DNA of 33,466 bases from Ruegeria arenilitoris (GTDB lineage Bacteria > Pseudomonadota > Alphaproteobacteria > Rhodobacterales > Rhodobacteraceae), in the NCBI RefSeq assembly GCF_013031355.1, contig NZ_WPZO01000019.1:1-33466 (forward strand), read 5' to 3'. A model generated the notes under the pieces. The model worked only from the letters and a program-made list of their open reading frames with translations. It had not been told where the DNA came from and did not search any database. A program made the translations under genes and the position numbers. Position 1 is the first letter of the stretch, and the number at the start of each line of letters is the position of its first letter. This document shows, piece after piece, positions 27,360 to 33,466 of this stretch.

Positions 27360-27526
27360 ATTGTGCGCCTCTTCCGGTCGGCAGGTCGATCTGAAATGAC
27401 GGCAGCATCAATTGAAAGACCATCCAGATAGTTTCTGATTTCGGCTGCTGGGAACTGTATCATGTAATCAAAGCCAAACATTCTTCTCACGAGCGCAAAC
27501 TGTCCATATACCGATGATCAGGCGGT
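27356..27526 (-). pseudogene. Truncated reading frame coupled to the glycosyltransferase gene
   Basis: On the minus strand a frame opens after a stop near 27520 and reads VYGQFALVRRMFGFDYM, then FPAAEIRNYLDGLSIDAAV, ending at TGA 27358-27356. Its stop overlaps the next ATG as ATGA, just as in the rhamnose operon. The sequence has the look of a real protein C-terminus, and neither end suggests a complete small gene, although a GTG start at about 27490 is possible. I do not recognise the family. I infer the remains of a gene once translated together with the glycosyltransferase. Confidence 0.4.
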
Positions 27527-27690
27527 CGCAAATCATGTGAATTTCAGCTCCAATTCTCTCCTTCTAGTGGGGGGCCGGCAACCAAGCTCGCGTGCGAAGC
27601 ATCGATTGCCGCGCGTGAATTTTAAAGACCTAATGATTTACTATGTCACTCAAGGTTGTCTGTTTTAAAGAGGGCGACGTGAATCTTCGC

Positions 27691-28848
27691 TTAGCTTCCT
27701 CCATGCAAGAGCAATTTTTGCATTTCGTTTCGGATTTGCTCGTCAGTTAATTGTGCGACGTCTGCGTGAGTAGGAAAGTTGACCAATCGATTGTAGATAT
27801 CTTGGGAGCGCGGCGTCGCTGCGAGCGGTTTGTAGTATTTCGCTAATACGATTGACTGTGAATTGTCGGTTCTTTCCGGTGCAATCTCTTGATTTGCCAG
27901 AAGAGGCCAACTCGTTGCGATCGCCCAGCCATCGAACGGAAGGAGGGGGCTGAGTCCCACGTTTTCGGCAATCTCGATTACCCGTTGGGCCTGTTCATGG
28001 TAAAGCGGCGCCCAATCGTGAAAACGTTCGAGACGGTCAAGGTGGAAAGCACAGGAAATGTCCGAAAGCTTGCCATTATTGAGCCAGCAGGCGGGTTGAG
28101 ATGGCACTGAGCCATAGACGAGAAGTGAGCGTAACTCCTCGTATTCGTGCAGCGGGACAAGAGCCAGACCGCCTTCTCCGACCCCGTAGGGTTTGGTGTG
28201 ATGCAGACTGAAACACTGCCACGGCCAGTCAGGAACCTGCGTATTCAATCCAGCCGCATTATCGATCAAAAGTGCCTTTCCCGATTGCTTTGCAAAATCA
28301 ATGTGCGGCTGAAAGTTGCGGCAGACGCCATGTGGGTTTGTAACGATCACGCCGTCATAAGAGTTGACATCGACGTTCTCTAAAGCCGTCAGGTCGAGTA
28401 GCCCAGTTTCATCACAGTCGAGAAAGGAGACATCAGAAAAATACCCACGAGCCAAATTACTGAAACTGAACGACGACGCCAACCAACGAAGTCGACGCCC
28501 ATTCTTCAATTCATGAAGGCGTGCCATCGCTTCCAAAGCAATTCCGCCGTTGCTGCATGGGAAGAGCGCGCGATCCGGCGGCAGATCCATGTGTTCTCGG
28601 TATGCTTCAATCAACTGGTGGAATAACGGACCCTCGTTGGCCCATTGGTTTCTTTTTTGGCAACCCGCCAGCAACACGGAAATGCGCTCGAGATTCGGCG
28701 TCTTGCTTTCGATGAACGATACTCTTGGCTTCGGTTCCTGGACTGAGGCAGTGTGAATCCCGGCCACTGGTGTGGAATGAACCCGTTTTGTGTCTTTCTT
28801 CAATCGCCCATCAGGTCTGATGCTTTCTCGTCGGCCTGCGGATGTCAT
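27691..28848 (-). CDS. DegT/DnrJ-like PLP-dependent aminotransferase
   Basis: A 385-residue protein of the DegT/DnrJ/EryC1/StrS aminotransferase fold. Landmarks are ALFPCSNGGIALEAMARL at 94-111, NPHGVCRNFQPHIDFAKQSG at 171-190, the PLP-contacting LLIDNAAGLN with Asp196, and CFSLHHTKPYGVGEGGLAL at 212-230, in which Lys219 is the expected Schiff-base lysine. These enzymes add an amino group to a keto-sugar nucleotide. The first about 60 residues are basic and not part of the usual domain. I chose ATG 28848 behind GGAG; an upstream extension to 28920 lacks support. It heads the minus-strand block that includes the acyltransferase, so it may supply the amine that is acylated. Confidence 0.75.
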   Translation of the reverse strand: MTSAGRRESIRPDGRLKKDTKRVHSTPVAGIHTASVQEPKPRVSFIESKTPNLERISVLLAGCQKRNQWANEGPLFHQLIEAYREHMDLPPDRALFPCSNGGIALEAMARLHELKNGRRLRWLASSFSFSNLARGYFSDVSFLDCDETGLLDLTALENVDVNSYDGVIVTNPHGVCRNFQPHIDFAKQSGKALLIDNAAGLNTQVPDWPWQCFSLHHTKPYGVGEGGLALVPLHEYEELRSLLVYGSVPSQPACWLNNGKLSDISCAFHLDRLERFHDWAPLYHEQAQRVIEIAENVGLSPLLPFDGWAIATSWPLLANQEIAPERTDNSQSIVLAKYYKPLAATPRSQDIYNRLVNFPTHADVAQLTDEQIRNEMQKLLLHGGS

Positions 28849-29209
28849 TGGCTCACTCCGAAATACTTGTAAATTGAAACCTTCTAGGCACTCGCGTCGC
28901 CGACAAATACCGTAGATCAATTAGTATCCATTGAACCAACACTTGCCAGAAAAAAAATTGAAAAGTCCGGCACCCAAGCAAACTGGGACCGTCAAGTTTT
29001 GGCGCAGAATGAAACGAAGCGCCCCGGCATTCCTGCAGCCTCAGTAGTCAATTGTGGATACACCGCAGCATTGTTCTTGGTTGGTCAACTTTCGCGGCGA
29101 CGCGCTTCCTGGACTGACGGACGCTTACAGGCAGCGCAAAGCCAAGATGAATTGGGTCTGTATCCGAGCTTCAACGAACCTAGTCTGGGTGCTACCGCTG
29201 CGCATCAAC

Positions 29210-29572
29210 GAAATTGCTCTTAGACAATGGCAACTAAATCTCCAGCAATCTAGCAAGGCGCCTTGAAAGCCAGGGGGGAGGATCGTGTTCATGATGCGCG
29301 AAACCAACCGCAATCGCACTGCAAAGTAGAGCGCTGGCACCAGACCTTGAAGAACCAACCTCGATTGGAAAGTAGTATCTTCCGGTCGTTCTTGAGCCAC
29401 GACTAGTGACTTCGTCAGCCAATACAGCAACTGGTACCACGAGAGCCCGACCAACCTGAACCCATTGACGTCTAGTTCGATCGGGCGACCCAATCTCAGA
29501 CACGGAACGGAAAAAAGGAAACAGACAATTCTGAGACGCCGCTTGCTGCACCGGCAGAACGCAGCATAGATT
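29210..29572 (+). pseudogene. Heavily decayed IS3-family transposase fragment
   Basis: Pieces in shifting frames match the end of the OrfB found at 13955-14662. In order they are DNGN-stop-ISSNLARRLESQG, then VHDARNQPQSHCKVERWHQT, then FVSQYSNWYHESPTNLNPLT, then a frame ending RRRLLHRQNAA near 29570. The catalytic DNG and VERW patches are still visible between stops and shifts. It is an older relic of the same IS group. The 360 bases before it (28849-29209) hold nothing I recognise. Confidence 0.65.
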
Positions 29573-29686
29573 GAAACAACAGCGATTCAGATCGTCAAAT
29601 ACTTATCACACACTATGGTCGTCATCATTTGATGGCGGACAGCTGGCGCGTTTAAAGATTTGTTAGTTGAAATAAGGACACTTAAG

Positions 29687-30400
29687 TTGAACAATGATGT
29701 TCTTGCCGTTATGCAGCCATATGTTTTCCCTTACATTGGCTATTTTAACTTAATGAAGTGTGCTTCACATTTTGTGCTGTACGATGACGTTAACTTCATT
29801 ATGCGAGGTTGGGTAAATCGGAATAGAATACTGAGTAATGGAAACCCTGTTACCTTTTCTATTCCACTATCAAAAAGTAGTCAAAATTCGATCATTAACG
29901 AAGTAAACGTCGCAAATTTAGACAACTTCAAAAGAAAATTTGGAAGAACATTGGAACACTCCTACGCTAAGGCAAAGTATTATGATGTTGGCATGGAGTA
30001 TGTCGACAGAGTTCTTGGCAGTAAAAAAGGCACAATAAGTGGGATGGCAAAATTATCGATAACTTGCGCAGCTGATATGTTGGGGATTGATTGCAAGATA
30101 CATGAGTCATCAAAAGATTTTTCTGATACTAAAGGAATGGAGCGTAGCGAAAGGTTAATTTGTATTGCTAAAAGACTGAAATGTAACTCATATGTGAACG
30201 CCGCAGGCGGAAGTTCTTTGTATGATAAAGGGCATTTCAAAGAACATGGAATAGAACTAAAATTCATTAATCCTAATTTTGTTCGCTATAAGCAGGTTGG
30301 TTCAAAAGAGTTTGTTCCTGCCCTGTCAGTGATAGATTTGATAATGAACCAATCGATCGACGAAATTAGAAGTCATCTAAAAAGTTATGAGTTAACTTGA
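29687..30400 (+). CDS. WbqC-like family protein
   Basis: A 237-residue member of the WbqC-like family, found in O-antigen and glycan loci and of unsettled biochemical role. The signature is the N-terminal VMQPYVFPYIGYFNLM at 8-23, followed by LYDDVNFIMRGWVNRNRI at 31-48, and later LICIAKRLKCNSYVNAAGG with LYDKGHFKEHGIELKF. The TTG at 29687 has an AAGGA site eight bases upstream and starts just before the signature; a TTG at 29660 is less likely. The gene is plainly AT-rich compared with the rhamnose and Wzc genes, and lies between an IS3 relic and a minus-strand phosphatase gene, which points to separate acquisition. Confidence 0.85.
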   Translation: MNNDVLAVMQPYVFPYIGYFNLMKCASHFVLYDDVNFIMRGWVNRNRILSNGNPVTFSIPLSKSSQNSIINEVNVANLDNFKRKFGRTLEHSYAKAKYYDVGMEYVDRVLGSKKGTISGMAKLSITCAADMLGIDCKIHESSKDFSDTKGMERSERLICIAKRLKCNSYVNAAGGSSLYDKGHFKEHGIELKFINPNFVRYKQVGSKEFVPALSVIDLIMNQSIDEIRSHLKSYELT

Positions 30401-30581
30401 TCAGGGCGATGCGTCATCTGCGTCCGAAATTTTCAAGGAAATGGCCCGGCCCCAGGGGGCTAAACAAGGGGTAGTCTGCTCGATCACAATAAGCACTAGC
30501 TTTGCACCTGATAGATCAGGAACGGGCAACTTCCCTTATCAACTACCGTCAACCCAAAATACCTACCGCTACGCCTGGCGA

Positions 30582-31364
30582 TTAGCGTTCAAAAAAAGCT
30601 CGACTAAAGTGGTGATAGCTATGAAACTCATACTCAAATATCAGGCCATCATCGGATTTACTAAATATGTAAAAACCCCCCTCTTCTAGTCGGGGTTTGT
30701 TGGGGCACTTATTGTTAATAAACATTTCACATTCAATAACGTTATTATGACCTGATACAATCGTATTCACTCCATCTTCAACATCCAAGTTTTGGTAAAA
30801 CTCGGTAAGTTGCTGTGTTCTAATATGAGGTTTTTCAGTATAAGGTCCCTTATGGAGGAGTCTTCTGTGCTGTGAGTCAAATCCTCCGAATGCCAACTCC
30901 GCTGTTTGCCTTGCTCGACACGAGACTGATGAAATAACATTGCCTATTGGTAAGCCGACATATTTAATGTGTTCGCCAATGGCTTTTGCTTGTACCTTGC
31001 CGCGCTCGTTCAAACAAACAGCGTCGCCAAAATAATCATTTTCAGCATACCGGCTCTCATCTAAACCATTTTGATGTACATCACTTTCCAGAGCGTCGTA
31101 CATCTGAACGTCTAACCATTTATCACGCTCAGCGTGACGAAAATGCAAGATGTAACCTCCATTCAAAATTTCTTTGGCCCAGTAGATGTCCATCTCTGAG
31201 GCGTCGTAATTTACATCTGCGGAGTTGACATCACTAGTTTGTGGACCAAAAGCACTCTTAATCTTTTTTCTTTTTTCATACAGATAGACAGCTGAGGCCG
31301 ACACCACTATGGCCAAAGACAAAATGGCTAATATTACTAATACGCTTCGGATCGTTTTAGACAT
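30582..31364 (-). CDS. Membrane-anchored histidine-phosphatase family protein
   Basis: A 260-residue protein with one N-terminal membrane helix (residues 6-28, then basic EKRKKIK) and a histidine-phosphatase domain. The catalytic RHAE is at 76-79 in LHFRHAERDKW, CRARQTAE at 149-156 provides the second Arg, and SGHNNVI at 204-210 holds the second active-site His206. The helix and the loop of charged residues suggest the catalytic part faces the periplasm, although positive charges after the helix could also indicate the opposite orientation. It may remove a phosphate from a glycan or lipid-linked intermediate; substrate unknown. The ATG at 31364 has a weak ribosome binding site. Confidence 0.8.
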   Translation of the reverse strand: MSKTIRSVLVILAILSLAIVVSASAVYLYEKRKKIKSAFGPQTSDVNSADVNYDASEMDIYWAKEILNGGYILHFRHAERDKWLDVQMYDALESDVHQNGLDESRYAENDYFGDAVCLNERGKVQAKAIGEHIKYVGLPIGNVISSVSCRARQTAELAFGGFDSQHRRLLHKGPYTEKPHIRTQQLTEFYQNLDVEDGVNTIVSGHNNVIECEMFINNKCPNKPRLEEGGFYIFSKSDDGLIFEYEFHSYHHFSRAFFER

Positions 31365-31485
31365 CTCAACTTTACACTATATACAAATTTTTGTCCTCAT
31401 GCATGGCCTATTTACGCAAGAGGCAAGTGGCAAATGATACTACGCCGGATTATTCAAGCACTGGGTGCCCATCTGAGGTTAGGAT

Positions 31486-31690
31486 TTATAACCAGAACAT
31501 GATGTTAGCGGTCAAGGACATGGTGGCAGGATGACCTTCGGGCACCCGCCGCAAATGCTCACGGCGCTGCTGGTCTCTGAGATGGTTGAAGTTGTTTTGA
31601 TTCAGAAAGTTTAGCGAGACGGTATGCAGGTTATGCCCTCCTATCTTTAAGGTTTTTTTACGATACCAGCCAGCATCATATCCCAGCCTC
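31486..31690 (-). pseudogene. IS5-type transposase C-terminal relic
   Basis: On the minus strand LGYDAGWYRKK near 31686 corresponds to the GYDADWFREAL motif of IS5-family transposases. After several degraded residues comes RREHLRR, CPKVIL in an adjacent frame, and finally SLTANIMFWL with a stop at 31486-31488, the counterpart of the family's AATVIFWL end. Several frameshifts are needed. The 120 bases before it (31365-31485) and the 110 bases after it (31691-31802) hold nothing I recognise. Confidence 0.5.
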
Positions 31691-31802
31691 GCCGGCGTGA
31701 ACTTCAGAGCAGTTAGTCACGCAGCCAACAGACCAATTTATCGGTGGACCGCTTACGCCAATTACTCAAACTTTAAAGCTTGAGGCATGCGAATGGCCAA
31801 GC

Positions 31803-32948
31803 TCATCTGTTCGCAATTTCGGATAACGCCCGTCTCAGTTTTAACTTCCAATACTGAGCATTCAAAGATAATGAATTGGAAATGCGATCTACCCGAGTGA
31901 CCGGGGCGGAAAAACCTTTTGGTGTCACGGACTCAATCAAATCAACCCAAGATGATAAGGATTGTTGCGGCGTATAATGCGATAAGACCGTCTTACGCGC
32001 GGCTTTTCCTAAGACCTCACGCATAGATTTGTTCTGTATCAGTTGAATAAGTGACGCTTCCCATTTGTCCGCTTCAGCCAACAGTCCGTTTTCGGAATGG
32101 CGTATAACAGATTTGTGCGGCGATGTTGGAGTAGCAATACTAACCACCTCACACGCTCCTGCTTCAATAAATTTCAACTCACTTTTGGCTTGGCAAAACG
32201 CTTGCTCTATCTCAAGTGGGATTAAGTTAATATCTATACCTTCAAAGATATGCGGGTATTGCGCATATGGTTTGAGATCCTCACGGATTACTCTTTCACC
32301 AAACGCTTCAAATTCTGCGGATATTTCAAGCGGGCCTACAATGAGCAACTTTGTTTGTGGTAGTTTTCTCAAAACCTGTAAAAGTGCGTTTTGGATAACA
32401 GCAAAATTTGCGTCGTGGCTTTTGGAACCCGGCAAGTACGCTAGGGTTACACTTTCGTTCTTTCTTTTTTGCCTTTTCGTCACGACCTTAGAGCTAAGTT
32501 GCAAATACATCTTGCTCAACGTATTTTTGACAACTGTTGTTTGTGGGTGAATCAAAGCAGCATGATCAGCCAGAAATTGCGTGGACACGCTAACATGGTC
32601 GCAGGCGCTCATCGCCATTGAAAATGGCTGAGAACCCGTACGATATTGTTTGGCTTTATGCCCTTGCGCCAAATAGGCGCTGCCTTCCTCGTTAAATATT
32701 AAATCATCTGTATCATAAATTAGCGATTTCGCGCGCGCGCGCGCAGCTTTAATGAAGGCCCGCGAATAATCATCATATGGGACCCGATGCAGAATGATCG
32801 CTTTATCTGCAAGCGGCCGGGTATGGTAAATTGTATCCACTGAGACACGATATCCTGCTGTACGCAGTGCTTCTGCCGGTTGTATACACCGCAGTTGTGT
32901 CGTCCCGTGGGGCTTAATAGGGTACTTGCTAACAAATTGAATATCCAT
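31803..32948 (-). CDS. Glycosyltransferase (GT-B type)
   Basis: A 381-residue GT-B-type protein. The acceptor half has IYDTDDLIF at 77-85, commonly seen in GT4-like enzymes of this kind. The donor half has LAYLPGSKSHDANF at 169-182, LLIVGPLE at 201-208, and DINLIPLEI followed by AKSELKFIEAGACEVVSIAT at 254-273, where the Glu-rich SELKFIEAGA segment occupies the donor-binding place. The ATG at 32948 has only AGG at a long distance upstream. It is a stand-alone gene between two IS5-type relics. A run of alternating C and G (32730-32744) falls within it and encodes Ala-Arg repeats. Sugar specificity unknown. Confidence 0.8.
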   Translation of the reverse strand: MDIQFVSKYPIKPHGTTQLRCIQPAEALRTAGYRVSVDTIYHTRPLADKAIILHRVPYDDYSRAFIKAARARAKSLIYDTDDLIFNEEGSAYLAQGHKAKQYRTGSQPFSMAMSACDHVSVSTQFLADHAALIHPQTTVVKNTLSKMYLQLSSKVVTKRQKRKNESVTLAYLPGSKSHDANFAVIQNALLQVLRKLPQTKLLIVGPLEISAEFEAFGERVIREDLKPYAQYPHIFEGIDINLIPLEIEQAFCQAKSELKFIEAGACEVVSIATPTSPHKSVIRHSENGLLAEADKWEASLIQLIQNKSMREVLGKAARKTVLSHYTPQQSLSSWVDLIESVTPKGFSAPVTRVDRISNSLSLNAQYWKLKLRRALSEIANR

Positions 32949-33068
32949 GGAGTTATGTAACCTATTTTTGGGGGGGTGGGGATCAAATAAAAGTTCAACG
33001 GCCTAGGCTCAGGACTCATTGATTTCCGAGCGGTTACGTTATTCACGGCTCGAACGCGAGTAGTGAGC

Positions 33069-33330
33069 ATGTCTGAAGTTTCCTGGTTATCCAACGCCAA
33101 GAAGGCGCGTCTTGAACGGTATTATCTTTATCAACCGCAATGGGTTGCGATGGCGAGATGCACGAAGGGAATATGGCCCTCACAAGACCTTGTGCAACCG
33201 TTGGAAGTGATGGAGTGACAAGCGCATCTTAGTCCAGATGATGGCCGGCATGGTCGCAGATCACAGCGAGGAAAAGACAGTGATGATTGATGCAGCCTAC
33301 TGAAGGCACACCGAACAGCGTCCAGTTTAG
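33069..33330 (+). pseudogene. IS5-family (IS427-like) transposase relic
   Basis: Begins at ATG 33069 with MSEVSWLSNAKKARLERY, like the family's MSxLFWLTDAQMARLEPYF, then skips about 20 residues and changes frame to GIIFINRNGLRWRDA, REYGPHKTLCNRWK, a stop, and MMAGMVADHSEEKTVMIDAA before another stop. GCCTAGGCTCAGGACTCATT at 33001-33020 may be part of the left terminal repeat; this I recall only loosely. The element is dead. It reads away from the neighbouring glycosyltransferase gene. Confidence 0.75.
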
Positions 33331-33342
33331 GCGCTGGGAAAG

Positions 33343-33466
33343 TCAGACGATGAAATGGTTCTGTGTCAAGTCTGACAGCGTCGTGTCTTCCAGAGTCAGC
33401 GTATTACCTAGGCCGCCATCAAATTTGGTATCTTCGATAAGAAGGTTATCGGCTTCCCGAACGTCT
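33343..33466 (-). CDS. C-terminal end of a possible RTX-like secreted protein (partial)
   Basis: On the minus strand a frame enters from the right edge and ends at TGA 33345-33343. It reads NLLIEDTKFDGGLGNTLTLE, then DTTLSDLTQNHFIV. The short beta-type repeats and the ending -L-DL-xx-FIV recall the tails of hemolysin-type calcium-binding proteins exported by type I systems, in which the last residues are the export signal. Only about 41 residues are in the window, so the assignment is tentative and the gene continues outside. Confidence 0.45.
   Translation of the reverse strand, partial: DVREADNLLIEDTKFDGGLGNTLTLEDTTLSDLTQNHFIV

Noticed and set aside
30670..30705. C-run and G-run that could pair as a terminator hairpin
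   Set aside because: The bases fall within the coding region of the histidine phosphatase, about 90 bases before its stop, and the loop is long.
32730..32744. Alternating CG run, possible Z-DNA or regulatory element
   Set aside because: It lies inside the glycosyltransferase gene and is explained by Ala-Arg codons.

Overview
The window looks like an exopolysaccharide or capsule locus of an alphaproteobacterium. A marine Rhodobacterales (roseobacter) type fits best. The basis is the mix of envelope-polysaccharide families, four dTDP-rhamnose genes in the order rfbC-rfbB-rfbD-rfbA joined by ATGA overlaps, an alphaproteobacterial-style TTAA-N7-TTAA box, and the insertion-sequence families. Rhamnose operons beside surface-polysaccharide genes are known from roseobacter 'biofilm' plasmids. 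The many insertion-sequence relics would suit a plasmid or genomic island, but no replication gene is visible, so the replicon type is inference.

Layout. 1-1053: no confident gene. 1104-4234 (+): sulfotransferase, Wza-type polysaccharide export protein, acidic outer-membrane beta-barrel protein. 4379-7696 (-): the complete dTDP-L-rhamnose operon. 7799-8087 (-): a decayed, frameshifted adenylylsulfate kinase (cysC) relic. 8403-11033 (+): an 85-residue leader-like peptide, a protein joining a PqqD-like domain to an HprK-like kinase, and a nucleotidyltransferase-fold protein. 11381-13177 (-): an ABC exporter/flippase. 13458-14662: a frameshifted IS3-family element. 14902-17032 (+): a sugar epimerase/dehydratase and a GT4 glycosyltransferase. 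17155-17832 (-): the initiating sugar-phosphate transferase. 18300-19187 (-): two small membrane proteins, one VanZ-like. 19458-21776 (+): a Wzc-type polysaccharide co-polymerase/tyrosine kinase. 21936-23390: an IS110 relic between two different IS3 relics. 23490-28848 (-): FemAB/GNAT-like acyltransferase, FAD-dependent oxidoreductase, putative glycosyltransferase and DegT-like aminotransferase. 29210-29570: IS3 relic. 29687-30400 (+): WbqC-like protein. 30582-31364 (-): membrane-anchored histidine phosphatase. 31486-31690 (-): IS5-type relic. 31803-32948 (-): glycosyltransferase. 33069-33330: second IS5-type relic. 33343-33466 (-): the 3' end of a possible RTX-like secreted protein.

How the genes fit together (inference). 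The sugar-phosphate transferase would load the first sugar on undecaprenyl phosphate. Glycosyltransferases would extend it with rhamnose and modified amino-sugars. Wzc, the Wza-type protein and the beta-barrel would control polymerisation and export, and the sulfotransferase would decorate the product. No classical Wzx flippase, Wzy polymerase or ligase is visible, so the locus is incomplete here or uses the ABC protein as flippase.

The least explained part is 8403-11033. A small peptide with an acidic head, a twin-arginine-like hydrophobic middle and a very basic tail lies directly upstream of a fused PqqD-like/HprK-like protein and a translationally coupled nucleotidyltransferase, with an ABC exporter gene facing them. 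This has the outline of a peptide-modification system and is the main candidate for undescribed biology.
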